A stretch of 64,000 nt of DNA from Verrucomicrobiota bacterium. Lineage in GTDB: Bacteria; Verrucomicrobiota; Verrucomicrobiia; Limisphaerales; VHDF01. The stretch lies in the NCBI GenBank assembly GCA_016871495.1, contig VHDF01000017.1, forward strand, positions 1-64,000. Reading direction: 5' to 3'. Below are positions 17,335-27,200 of the stretch, in pieces (the first letter of the stretch is position 1; every line of letters starts with the position of its first letter). The translations under genes were made by a program, and so were the position numbers. The notes under the pieces were generated by a model, which made no database searches, was not told the origin of the DNA, and saw only the letters and a list, made by a program, of their open reading frames with translations.

Positions 17335-20040
17335 ATGGCGAATGGACCCAAAAAACTGATCGTGATCCGGGCGGGCGTGTGCGATTACGCCGAGGTTGAG
17401 CTGCGCGGGACTTTGCAGATCGTGGGACCGAACAATACCGGCAAAACGACCCTGATCAACACGCTGCAATTCCTCTATTTGGACGATCGGCGGCACATGG
17501 ACTTCGGTACTTACACGCCGGAACAAACGCGAGATTATTACTTTCCCGGTCCCTTCAGTTACGTTTTGTTCGAGTGCCAGGGCACCCGGGGTGATTTGGT
17601 GCTGGGCTGGCGGGGGCAGAGCCGCGCGGCGGGCGGTGAGCCGGAGCGGTTCATGTATGAAGGCCCCTATGATTCGCTGGATTTTCTCACGGAACAGGGC
17701 GAAGTGCGCGAGGCGAAGGCGGTGAACGCCCGGCTGGCATTGAAGCAATACACCGTCTTGCGATCAGCCCAGGAACACCGCGAACTTTTGTTGCAGTCCA
17801 CCAAAGGCGAGTCGAAGGGAGAAGGCCTCGTGGTCTTGAGGGACAACGACAAGTATCCCCAGTTTCGCGAGACGTTGAAGAATTTGCTCTGCCTGAGCGC
17901 CATCAGCCAGGATCAGATGAAAGGCCGCTTGCTGATGCTGGCGGGGCTTCCGACCGAGCGGTGCGCGCTGGATGTCAGGGAGCTTTTTGGGGACGATTAC
18001 GAGCGCATCTTGAGGAACAAGCAGAAACTGACGCTCTTCAAGAAACACGAGCCCGAGGTGAAGCGGCTCCTGCAGGCTCAGGCGGCGCGCGATCTGGCTC
18101 GTGGAGAGATGGCCTTTGCCTGGGCCGATTTGCGCGAGAAGCGCGTGGCATTTGAAGCCGAACACCAGGCTCAGCGGGAGGCGCTGCGGTTGCGATTCGC
18201 GGAGTGTGAGGAGCGATTGCGGGTATGGCAGGCGGAAGCCCAGGATCGCATGGCCGAAGTGCGCCAATTCTCGGAAGCCCGTGGCGCGGCGCAAGCCAGA
18301 CTGGGCCAGGTTGAGGAGCAGGGCCGCGAGTTTGGGGAGTTCGTCGAGGAATTGGCCCGGGCGTCGCTCAAAAACGCGGAATCCGATGTCCGCCGATTGG
18401 AGCATCAATTGGGAGAGGCCGAACGCGAGCAGCGCGACCAGGCCGAGAAGAAGGTTCGGTTCTATCAGGATCTCACGGAAGAACGCCGGCGCAGGCTGTC
18501 GCATGAGGGCCGGGCTCTGATGGGGGAATTGCGCCGGGATTTTTCTGAACCGGAGCTGCGCGTGCTGGCGGGTTTGTTCAACCTCGACCTCTTTTCGTTG
18601 CCGGTGGGGGATGACGGAGTCCGGATCCTGGACCGGGAATTATGGAAGAACACGCTGCGCAAACTCGCGGCGCGTGTGGAGGGCGGGTGGTACCGTGACG
18701 GGATGGTGACGCTGCCGATTCCGGAATCCGCGCACGCGCTGGCCTTGATCGCCGATCCTGCGAGCATGCGCGAGCAGTTGAAGGAGGGAGAATCGATCCT
18801 GGCGCGCTGGCGGGGGATTTTGCACGCCATCGTGGAGCGGGAGTCGATGGAAGGTTCATTGCGCGCCCGGCGGAACGAGGCCGAATCCCTTCAAAAGCAA
18901 CTGTTGCGGTTCGAGCAGTGGCAGCTCGCCCGCGGGGAACTGCCCCGATTTCGCGCCGAATTGGCGAAAGTGGATCAGGCCCTGGCGTCCGCCACCGGAC
19001 GGTTGTCGCGATTGGAAGACGAGCTGCGCGAGGAACGGTCGCGAGTTCAGCGCATCGAGCGGACCAAGATCGAATCCGAAAGCCGGTTCAACGAGGCAAT
19101 GGGGAAGTTCAACCAATGCGTGTTTCCGGAGACTTCCGCCAGGACGGTGGCTCCGACGGACCCGATTCCGGACCGGTTCGAGGAGGCGGCGGAGGTTTAT
19201 TTGCGGCGGCAAGGCTCGCTGGGTTTGATGGAGCGGGAGGTCGAGTCGGGTTTGCGCCAGATTGAGGCCAAGCTGGGAAGCGACTTTTCGGGCGCGGAGG
19301 AATCTGAAACGCTGAAGACATTGCGCGAGGAGTTGGAGGCTTTGCCGGAAAGGGAGCAAGCGCTCGGGCGCGACTGGGAGCATCAACTGCACCAACTGCG
19401 GGCGACGTTCGATGAGGTGTTGCGATCCTTGGGGGATATCAAGAGCGCCGCCGACCGGCTGAATCGCTCGTTTGCCGCCGTGCAGGTTTCGAATTTGAAG
19501 TCCTTGCGGATGGAGGTGGTCGAGCATGCCGAGATCGTGGGAGCGATGCGAAGATTGTCGCAGGTGGATCAGCCCGGGCTGTTCGAGGAGAGCGCGGCCC
19601 TGGAGTCCGCGGTGAGCGGGTTCCGCCGCAAGTTCGAGAGCAATCCGCTCCTGCGCTACGACGATCTGTTCGCACTCTCGTTCACGGTGACCGGAGGCGA
19701 TGGCAAGACGCATCGGTACAGCGACTTTCGCCAGGTGGAGTCCCACGGGACCACCATCACGATCAAAGTGCTGTTTAACCTGGTCGTGCTGCGCAGTTTG
19801 TTGCGGGAGGACAGCCATAAGAATCTCCATTGCGAAGTGCCCTTCTTTCTCGACGAGGTTCATTCTCTGGACGGCACGAATCGGCACGCGATTTTGACCA
19901 TGGCGCGCAAGCTCGGCTTCATTGCCATCACCGCCGCTCCAGATTCCGTGAGCGAGGTGGATGCCCTCTACTTCCTGCAACCTCGCCAGGGTCGTTTCGT
20001 GCTGCGACACGCCCATCGCATCGGAGTGAAAACACGATGA
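17335..20040 (+). CDS. jetC: Wadjet JetC / MksB-like SMC ATPase
   Basis: 901-residue SMC-family ATPase, the motor of the anti-plasmid complex. Walker A is 'GPNNTGKTT' (31-39); Walker B is 'FFLDEVHSLD' (837-846); the signature-like region before it reads 'QVESHGTTITIKVLFNLVVLRSLL'. Between about residues 215 and 740 lie two long coiled-coil stretches around a central hinge-like part ('AGLFNLDLFSLPVGDDGVRILD'). Most JetC proteins exceed 1000 residues, so the arms are short here. The ATG at 17335 puts 'KKLIVIRAGVCDYAEVELRGTLQIVGPNN' at the N-terminus as expected for AAA_29 proteins; the frame is open further upstream inside jetB. jetD starts in its stop codon. Confidence 0.93.
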   Translation: MANGPKKLIVIRAGVCDYAEVELRGTLQIVGPNNTGKTTLINTLQFLYLDDRRHMDFGTYTPEQTRDYYFPGPFSYVLFECQGTRGDLVLGWRGQSRAAGGEPERFMYEGPYDSLDFLTEQGEVREAKAVNARLALKQYTVLRSAQEHRELLLQSTKGESKGEGLVVLRDNDKYPQFRETLKNLLCLSAISQDQMKGRLLMLAGLPTERCALDVRELFGDDYERILRNKQKLTLFKKHEPEVKRLLQAQAARDLARGEMAFAWADLREKRVAFEAEHQAQREALRLRFAECEERLRVWQAEAQDRMAEVRQFSEARGAAQARLGQVEEQGREFGEFVEELARASLKNAESDVRRLEHQLGEAEREQRDQAEKKVRFYQDLTEERRRRLSHEGRALMGELRRDFSEPELRVLAGLFNLDLFSLPVGDDGVRILDRELWKNTLRKLAARVEGGWYRDGMVTLPIPESAHALALIADPASMREQLKEGESILARWRGILHAIVERESMEGSLRARRNEAESLQKQLLRFEQWQLARGELPRFRAELAKVDQALASATGRLSRLEDELREERSRVQRIERTKIESESRFNEAMGKFNQCVFPETSARTVAPTDPIPDRFEEAAEVYLRRQGSLGLMEREVESGLRQIEAKLGSDFSGAEESETLKTLREELEALPEREQALGRDWEHQLHQLRATFDEVLRSLGDIKSAADRLNRSFAAVQVSNLKSLRMEVVEHAEIVGAMRRLSQVDQPGLFEESAALESAVSGFRRKFESNPLLRYDDLFALSFTVTGGDGKTHRYSDFRQVESHGTTITIKVLFNLVVLRSLLREDSHKNLHCEVPFFLDEVHSLDGTNRHAILTMARKLGFIAITAAPDSVSEVDALYFLQPRQGRFVLRHAHRIGVKTR

Positions 20041-20900
20041 ATTCGCGGCTGGCCCAGGGACGTTCCAAAATCGAGTCCTTGCTGGCCGCCGGATTTCTTC
20101 CCGGCAGAGCCTGTTCTAGGGCTTTTTTTGAGTTGATCCGGCCGCTGGTGGACGCGGGGGTGCTGGTGGAAGAGAGGTCGGGGAGCGGCCGCCGGATGGT
20201 GGTTAAGGACGCGCCGCGTTTGCGCGCGTTTTTGGAGCAGCGTTTTCCCGAGCGTCCGGCCACGCCGGTGGCGGCGGGTCGAGTGGCCGCGTTGTCCGAG
20301 TTTCGGGATAGCAAGGCCAAGCCGGGTGCTACCCCGGAAATGGTGTTGCTCCGTGTGTGGTCCATGGACCTCTTTCTCTCCCGGTCGGATGGCGCTCAAT
20401 TTGTGGAGTGGACGAGGCGCCGGCGTGTCGCGTCGATGGTGCTGGAGGAAGCGGGGGAGGTCGGATTGGGCGGGGTGCTGGCGGTGGTGGAAAACCCCGC
20501 GGTTTTTCTTGCCGCAGACGTCCTTGGTGAATCGATCATCGCGGACGGAGCCCTCTACGCGGGAGGCAAACTCTCCCGTCGTGTGCTCGGGTGGTTGCGA
20601 GGGCAGACGCACCCGCGCTTCTCGGTCTTGCACCTGCCTGATTACGATCCTGCCGGGTTGACGGAGCATCTGCGGCTGAAGAAGGCGTTGGGCGAACGGG
20701 CGCGTTTGTGGACGCCCGCGAACTTCGAGGCGTTGTTTGAACGCTTTGGCAACCGGCGATTGCTCATGAAGCGCGGGCAGCAATCGATGCTGGCGGAATT
20801 GCGGAAAAGCCAGGATACCGGGGTGAGAAAAGTGGTGTCGCTGATGGATCAATTCAACGCGGGGCTCGAGCAAGAAGCGTTGTTGTTGAGCTGGGTTTAA
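20037..20900 (+). CDS. jetD: Wadjet JetD / MksG-like Toprim nuclease, short form
   Basis: 287 residues, the nuclease that cuts the DNA extruded by JetABC. The C-terminal half is Toprim-like: E152 in 'VLAVVENPAVFLA' and the DxD of 'HLPDYDPAGLTEHLRL' (D202, D204). These match the acidic triad of DUF2220-type JetD. The N-terminal arm is only about 100 residues, while typical JetD has a larger DUF3322-type arm and totals near 380, so this is a compact version. The ATG overlaps the jetC stop (ATGA). Nothing defence-related follows; the next gene is on the other strand. Confidence 0.85.
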   Translation: MNSRLAQGRSKIESLLAAGFLPGRACSRAFFELIRPLVDAGVLVEERSGSGRRMVVKDAPRLRAFLEQRFPERPATPVAAGRVAALSEFRDSKAKPGATPEMVLLRVWSMDLFLSRSDGAQFVEWTRRRRVASMVLEEAGEVGLGGVLAVVENPAVFLAADVLGESIIADGALYAGGKLSRRVLGWLRGQTHPRFSVLHLPDYDPAGLTEHLRLKKALGERARLWTPANFEALFERFGNRRLLMKRGQQSMLAELRKSQDTGVRKVVSLMDQFNAGLEQEALLLSWV

Positions 20901-21179
20901 CGCCGAAGACGGATCTTTGCAACCTGCCGGAACCAGGATGGATAGAACGGTCAAGCATGGATGACGGGAACCGGTTCAACCTGGAACCGGACCCGTCAAC
21001 ATGCGGGGACGGATGGAATCCATCGGAGGATGGTTCGAGATTCGGGGGCAGGAAGCCGGCGGTGTGATTTTTGTTAGTTTGCCCACGCAGAGCAGCCTGC
21101 CCAACCTGCGAGGGGTTGGGGATGAAGACGCGCATGTTTGGAAATCGACGCGTGTCGAGTCAACGACGTCACGCTCGAT

Positions 21180-23279
21180 CTACGGGCAAGGGAACGGACT
21201 GAGGCGGCGGACGCGGTAGAATCGATGGGGGTTTTGGGCGGAAGGTCCCGAGTCCTGAAGGAACGTGGCGGCGCCAAATCGGTTTTGAATTTGGCCGGCC
21301 AGGATCCAATGGCCCATGTCACTGGACTGCTCGATATCGTAATCGCCGGGCGGACCCCAAAGATCGAAGCCAAAGTCGACCTTCGACGATACGGGTTGAG
21401 ATAGAGTGACTTCCGCCGGGTAAAGTCGAACGGCCACCCCTTGTGACTGGTAAGAGTCCAGGTCCCGTTTCAGTCGATACGCGGCCGCTTGTTCACTGAC
21501 AACCAGCCGGGTGACATTGAGCGGATCAACCCATAATTTCAGCAAATTCGGCAGCTCGGGTCCGATTTCGATTTCGGAATGTTCATTTTCCCAGACATCG
21601 GCGACCACGAGTGATGGAAGCCGTCGGCTGGCCCGGATTTTGGAGATCGCGTTGCCCAGCGAGGAGAAGTATTCCAGATATTCGAGCCCGCAGGGAATCG
21701 TGGCGTTGGTGAGCCCCGTTTCCATGAAGAAGACGGTCTTCAGCGAGGGCATGCGGGAAAGGGAGGACAGGTCTCTCGCGGGCGTTCGGATCAGGCTCAG
21801 GTTGGCAAGTTGCCTTGCAACTCCCTCGGGGAGGTCGAATCTGCCCAAGGCGCAACTTTCGAGGGTTAGAGTGGACAATTTGGAGGCTTGCCTGAGGAAT
21901 GACCAGTCTCCCCGTGAGTAATCCTGAAGAGTCAGTTGGGTCAATGTCGCGGGCAGCATGGGAATCGCTTGGGGAGCGTCCTGAAGGCTGATAAACAAAT
22001 TGGTCAGTTGCACCAGAGGTGCGAGCACCTGGGTCAAATTGGAATTGTTTGAAGGCAGCGCAAGCGAGGTCAGCCCGGACAGTTTGCGGAATGCTTCGAT
22101 GGATTCGAGTCGTGAGATGTTGATGTCCAGATATCGGAGCCGCGGCAATTCTCCCTCGATTTCAAACCGGACCAGCGGATTTCCGCCCGCATGGAGTTCG
22201 ATCAAACGGGTCATGTAACGGGGAATGACGAGAGAGGAGATTCCGCACTCCCTGACCACGATGTTGGTTGCCGTCGCGAGCGCCAGCGAAAAATCGAAGT
22301 GCGGGAGATGAGCTCCCTCTAAGGAAAGGTATTCGAAACTGGGCAACGAGGCCGGCAGATCAAGGCGGTCGAGTCCGGTGAAATCCAACAACAGTTCCTT
22401 CAGTTTGGGGGCTTGCGCGGGCAGTTGAAGCCGGCGAAGTGGATTGCGCCGAAGGCTGATGGATTCCAGGAAGGGGGATGCAGCAGGCAACACCACTTCT
22501 GCTAGCTCGTTGTCCCACATCGAGACCCTGATGAGCCGGTTTGCCCGGTCATCGATCCGGAGCAAGGCAATTTGAGTGTCTGAAGAATGGATCCGTTCCA
22601 GTTTGGGCAGAGCAGTCCCCGAGAGATCGAGCGAATCCAAACGGCATTTATAAATGTCGAGTTCCTCAAGCGCCGGTAACTCCTTGGAAAGAGAGAGTTG
22701 CGCGAGCGAGTCCCCGGACACCTGGATCAATCTCAATTTCGGATAAGTTCCCGGAAGGACGAGTTCGGACAGCTTGGTTTCTACCAAAGTCAATGCTTCA
22801 AGGGATGCGGTTCCAGCGAGGAAGACCAGATTGGTGATCATACAATCCCAAGCGATGAGGGTGGTGAGCTTGGTGAGTGTGGCCGGAATGACGATGGAGT
22901 CCAGAGGGTTACTGACGAGTTGGATGGATTCGAGTTCGGTGAGTTGATCGAGTCCGTCGAGGCTCCGAATTCCGCGATCGGTCGCCTGGAGATGCCGGAC
23001 GTGCCGGAGCACCGAGTGAGGCAGGGGGTCGGAATCTCCGAGGCCCAATGCGCCGCGGACCGCGGCCGCCAGTCCAGGATCAGGAAACTCGGCCTGTTCT
23101 GGGACTGTCGCGTGACCCGTCAGCATGATTCCCGCGAGGAGGGCCAAGTGAGCGAGAGCCACGCGGCCGGGCACGAGACGCAGCCATTCGAGCAGAGGAT
23201 CGAGGTTCGCCAGCTTCCGTGATGATTGAAGCTTGTGAGGGGCGTCGCACGTCGCGTTGAATGGGGCATCGAGCTCCAT
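21180..23279 (-). CDS. Large secreted leucine-rich-repeat protein
   Basis: 699 residues. A hydrophobic segment about 40-58 ('ALAHLALLAGIMLTG') acts as signal or anchor; the real start may be downstream of 23279, since ~40 residues precede it. 'PDPGLAAAVRGALGLGDSDPL' is the short cap seen before bacterial LRRs. About 20 irregular repeats of ~21-24 residues follow (for example 'LPKLERIHSSDTQIALLRI', 'LPRLRYLDINISRLESIEAF'). The C-terminal ~60 residues ('WGPPGDYDIEQSSDMGHWIL...HRFYRVRRL') match a small beta domain recurrent at the ends of verrucomicrobial secreted proteins. The role is unknown; ligand binding at the surface is a reasonable inference. It lies tail-to-tail with jetD. Confidence 0.85.
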   Translation of the reverse strand: MELDAPFNATCDAPHKLQSSRKLANLDPLLEWLRLVPGRVALAHLALLAGIMLTGHATVPEQAEFPDPGLAAAVRGALGLGDSDPLPHSVLRHVRHLQATDRGIRSLDGLDQLTELESIQLVSNPLDSIVIPATLTKLTTLIAWDCMITNLVFLAGTASLEALTLVETKLSELVLPGTYPKLRLIQVSGDSLAQLSLSKELPALEELDIYKCRLDSLDLSGTALPKLERIHSSDTQIALLRIDDRANRLIRVSMWDNELAEVVLPAASPFLESISLRRNPLRRLQLPAQAPKLKELLLDFTGLDRLDLPASLPSFEYLSLEGAHLPHFDFSLALATATNIVVRECGISSLVIPRYMTRLIELHAGGNPLVRFEIEGELPRLRYLDINISRLESIEAFRKLSGLTSLALPSNNSNLTQVLAPLVQLTNLFISLQDAPQAIPMLPATLTQLTLQDYSRGDWSFLRQASKLSTLTLESCALGRFDLPEGVARQLANLSLIRTPARDLSSLSRMPSLKTVFFMETGLTNATIPCGLEYLEYFSSLGNAISKIRASRRLPSLVVADVWENEHSEIEIGPELPNLLKLWVDPLNVTRLVVSEQAAAYRLKRDLDSYQSQGVAVRLYPAEVTLSQPVSSKVDFGFDLWGPPGDYDIEQSSDMGHWILAGQIQNRFGAATFLQDSGPSAQNPHRFYRVRRLSPFPCP

Positions 23280-23570
23280 TCGATGGAACTGAAAGCAGAA
23301 TGGGGTGAACTGACAGGATTGTTCGAAAAAATGGTTGGGTCAGCCACAGGGTGGTGTGGCCTCTGACAACAATTCTAACTTTAACATGGAAACGGGAATT
23401 GATCAGCATCGATCTCTCGCAAGATTGTGCGCATCTCAACGCCGCTGAATCACCGTGACGGCAGCGCTGCGCCTGGACGCCTGAAGGGCGTTTCTCCGTG
23501 GCTTGGCCTCCTTGTGAGAGCCCAAGTTCGGATCCGCAGAAAACACTTTCTCGCGGGGTCGACGTTCTGA
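23280..23570. other. Intergenic region with decayed repeat traces
   Basis: About 290 bases between two minus-strand genes. Near 23389-23450 it carries degenerate versions of the repeat seen at 8108-8220 (GATCAGCATCGATC and GCGCATCTC..CGCCG.TGAAT). No gene-like frame. Confidence 0.45.
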
Positions 23571-24263
23571 TCAGTTGTCGGCTTGGGCTTCGCCGACGCG
23601 CAGGTCGTCGAAGCGAATGGGGGTATTTGCGAAGGGACTGCCCCACAGCGAGGCGCGCCCGGGAATCGGTTCTTCCTTCTCCTCCCAAGCGATGCTCCAC
23701 GCTTTGGGTTCCTCGGAACCTTCGGTCCAAACTTTGCCTTGGACCTTCCACGTGGCGGGTGTTTCGGCCTGTTTGCGGATCTGCAGTTTGAAATGAGTCC
23801 ATTTACCCGACTGCCAGTCGAATGGAGAGGACGCGCAGGCGTGGTCGCCCTTGAACAGTTCGATGGCTTTCTTGGCGGGACTGACCTGGAGCCGGTATCC
23901 TCCGGCCCCGTTCAAACCGAAGCCGAAGGTGGGAAAGCGACGCCCCTTGGACGTGCCCAAGCCGCGTCCGGAAACCTGCAATCCTTCCTTTTCCGTCATG
24001 CCGAAGAGCACTCCGAAGGTGTCCAGTGGGGCGCCCGGCAGCTCAAGAAAGCGGTTTCCGTTCTCTTCCTTGACGCCGAACGTTCCGTTGAGGACGAGGA
24101 AGTCGTCAGGAATTTGGTCCACGGCGGTGGAGGTGAAATCACGTTGATAAACTCCTTTGGAAAGGGCGAACGCGTGCCAGGCGGAGGCGAGAGCGAGCGC
24201 GGTGGCGAGAAGGGCGGGCGCGATGGGGGAGCGTCCGGAACGTGAGGGGAAGTTGAGATTCAT
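23571..24263 (-). CDS. Secreted laminin-G/DUF1080-like protein
   Basis: 230 residues with a signal sequence 'PIAPALLATALALASAWHAFA'. The mature part reads like a concanavalin-type beta sandwich: 'DDFLVLNGTFGVKEENGNRFLELPG', 'WTHFKLQIRKQ', 'TWKVQGKVWTEG', and the terminal 'IRFDDLRVGEAQ', typical of DUF1080/LamG-like sugar-binding or hydrolase domains in this phylum. No catalytic residues can be assigned. It is 30 bases downstream of the ABC permease gene on the same strand and may be the last gene of that operon. Confidence 0.75.
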   Translation of the reverse strand: MNLNFPSRSGRSPIAPALLATALALASAWHAFALSKGVYQRDFTSTAVDQIPDDFLVLNGTFGVKEENGNRFLELPGAPLDTFGVLFGMTEKEGLQVSGRGLGTSKGRRFPTFGFGLNGAGGYRLQVSPAKKAIELFKGDHACASSPFDWQSGKWTHFKLQIRKQAETPATWKVQGKVWTEGSEEPKAWSIAWEEKEEPIPGRASLWGSPFANTPIRFDDLRVGEAQADN

Positions 24264-24293
24264 AATGAATTCCAGGGAGAGGAGGCGGCGAAT

Positions 24294-27200
24294 TTAGACT
24301 TGGCGGCGGAGAGGTTCCAGAAGTTCCCCGCGGGTTCCGCTTCGGGCCGCGCACCAGACCCAAAGCGCACCGTTGACGGCGATGAGGGCAAGCGTGGCGG
24401 TGATGGAAGCGAGGGGAAATTCCGAGGCTGGCTGGGTCAGAGCGGGATAGACGGCCACGGCGGATGCCAGCGTGCCGATGGCCATGCCCCAGAGGAAAAG
24501 AGTCAAGTGTTCGCGCAGCATGAGTTGGCGCACCGCCGAGGCTTTCCAACCCAGGGCCGAGAGGAGGGCGAGTTCAGCCCGGCGTTCCAGGATGGCGCGC
24601 AGCACGACGATGCCCACCCCGAAACTGCCAAGCAGAAGGCCCAGTCCACCCAGGACCTGGAAGGTGTTGAGATAAGTGTTTTGCACGGCGTTGTAGGCGG
24701 CCAATCGTTCGACCGCCGGCGTGACTTCCAGACCCAGATCACGCAGGACCTGCGAAAGGTGCGTGCGCACGGCACCTACCCGGTCAGACGGGGCATCGAC
24801 GAGAAACATTCGATATCCAGTGGCGGAAGGGAAACGATCGAGAAAGTGTTTCTCGGAGATGACGAGCTGGCCTTGAAGGATCGATCCTGAGACCGCGCCG
24901 ACGAGCAGCAGCCGGAAGGGCCGGCCTTTTTCATCGGTCATTTCGAGAGTGTCACCCAGGCTCTTGCCGAGCGCCCATTGAATGGAGGCGGCGTCGCCGA
25001 TGGCGGGCACCAAGGCGGGGTCCGACGTGGAATCCAGCAGGCTTAGCCACGGGGCGTCGCGATGTTGAGCCTCGAGCAGCCGCGAAAACGTGAATGCTTT
25101 TCTCGATTGCAAAAGGGCGGGATCAACTCCGAGCAACCGCGGTTCTTGCGCGCGGTTCAGATTCAGGCAGCTCGCATCTTCCCCTTCCCGTACTCGGAAC
25201 GGGACGAAATGGACATTCGTCAATGCTTTGCCGTCCAGGTTGTGGAATTCGCGGCCTTCTTGGGCGTTGAGATCATGAACCACGGGATGGCTGCTTTCGG
25301 CGAGGAGGGCAAAGCCACCCGTTCCGGAACCGCGGTCCTGGGCATCGCGTCCGGCATCGAGGCGATTCGCGCTGACGGCCACGATCATGAAACCGCCACA
25401 GGCGAGCAACCCGGCCACCGCGAGGCTTCGCTTGGGACGCCGCGCCAGGTTGCGCGCGGCCAACGCCGCGGAATGAAGGAGGTCATTTCCGGCATGATCG
25501 AGTCGGCCCAGGATGGAAGACATCGATCCCAACCCGGCCACGAGCAGCAGACCGCCTGCACCGAAAAAGAGCGCGGGCGCGGATCCCGGGCGGGCCAATC
25601 CCATTCCCGCCAGTGCAAGGCCGGAGAGTCCTGTGATCCAGGCTATCGAGGTCGCGGTCGATTGTTTCCCGGGTGCCGAACGGGAGGGAGGCAGCGCGGC
25701 CCATTCCACGTCTTGGGGGGAGAGCAATTCGCGAGCGGGGCGTCGAGCGGTGCCGTGGATGGCGAGCCAAAGCGTGGCTGCCGCCACGAACCAGCCGGCC
25801 AGGTGGCCGATCAACATCGTGGAGGGTGAAGCATGAAACTGAAGCGAAGTGGTCCCGACCGCGTCTTTCCAAAGATTGGCGAGCCCCCATAACATGAGAC
25901 GGGCATAGGCGACGCCGCCGAGCAAGCCCGCCACCGACCCGATCCAGGCCAGGACCATGCCTTCGCCGAGGAGCATTTGTCGCACCCGTTGGGCAGGCCA
26001 GCCAAGCGCGAGCAGCAGTCCCATCTCGGAGACTCGTTGCTCGAGTCCGAATTGGAACAGCAGCGAGGTCAGAAGGAGCGCGGATAGCACGAGGAAAAAG
26101 CTGAAGCCGATGAAGAGCTGGCCGAAGTCTTGCCCTCCCGTCGCGGCCGCGAGCGCCGGGCCCCGCACCTCTTCAAAACGCAATCCGAGGGACAACGGTG
26201 ACAACGTTTGAAGGAGTTGAGTTGCGAGCGTGTGGGTGGACACTCCTGTTTCGTGGAAGCGGATCGAAGTGAGGTTGCCGAATCGATTGGACCAGAGCCT
26301 TTGTCCAGTCTTGAGGGTGACGAAGGCCTTGGGGGTGCCGCGTTTCTGTTCCCAGTATTGATTGTCTTTCGTTCGAATTTTGTCGAAGTCGATGGGGAAG
26401 CCCGCATCCCATTCGCGGCAGTTGTTGGCGGTGGCGAGACCGGGAAAATCGGGCATCAGGAGGGGGTCATCATGCGGGCCCTGCGCGGGGAGGATGGCGC
26501 GGACGGTGAAGTGGGTGGTTTGTTCCTCCAGTTTGCGCATGGCTCCCACCACGTAATATTTTAGGGAAAGGCGGGAACCCGGCTTGAGTGCGAGATCATC
26601 GGCCAGCCACGGGGTAACCAGGATTTCATCCTCGCCCAAATCGGGTGGCATCCAAGGCGCGTCCGTGGCGGTGACCATCGAGTAGGGGGTCTGTTGATCC
26701 CCCGAGGCCAGGTCGTTGACGAAGTAAGTGAGGACGCGGTGTTGGGCGGCGGGGAGCCGCAGGGCCGCTTCGATAATCGGGGCGTCGAGGAAGACGCGGC
26801 TGGAGCGGAGTTCGGGAGGCCGGTTGGATTCGGCGGGCCGGAGGGAGAGGGCGGCGTCGTCGAGATTCCAGGTTTGAGCCAGCACTTGGTTGGCGAGTTG
26901 AACCGTGTTGGAGCTCGATCGCGCGGGAAGGGGGGATTCACTTTTCCCATTCGAGGTTGAGGAAGTCCGGACAGCGTCATCTGGAGCTGCGGCCAGGTAG
27001 AGATTGGCTTGGCCGGGGGTGTCCACGCGTGATTGCAGCCAAGCGCGGGAGACGAATGCGTTGAAGGGTGGGACCTGGCTGGCGCGCAGGCTGAATCGTC
27101 CGAATTGCGCGTCATCGAGCACCTGGACGACGCGGGCGCGCAGCGCGACCGTGGAATCTTCCTGCGGGGAAATGGGGGCGTCCCGGGAGAGTTGGGAGGG

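Noticed and set aside
15534-20900. Housekeeping MukBEF or a plain Mks condensin
   Set aside because: The fourth gene is a Toprim nuclease of the JetD/MksG type and the SMC protein is far shorter than MukB, which favours the defence-type complex.
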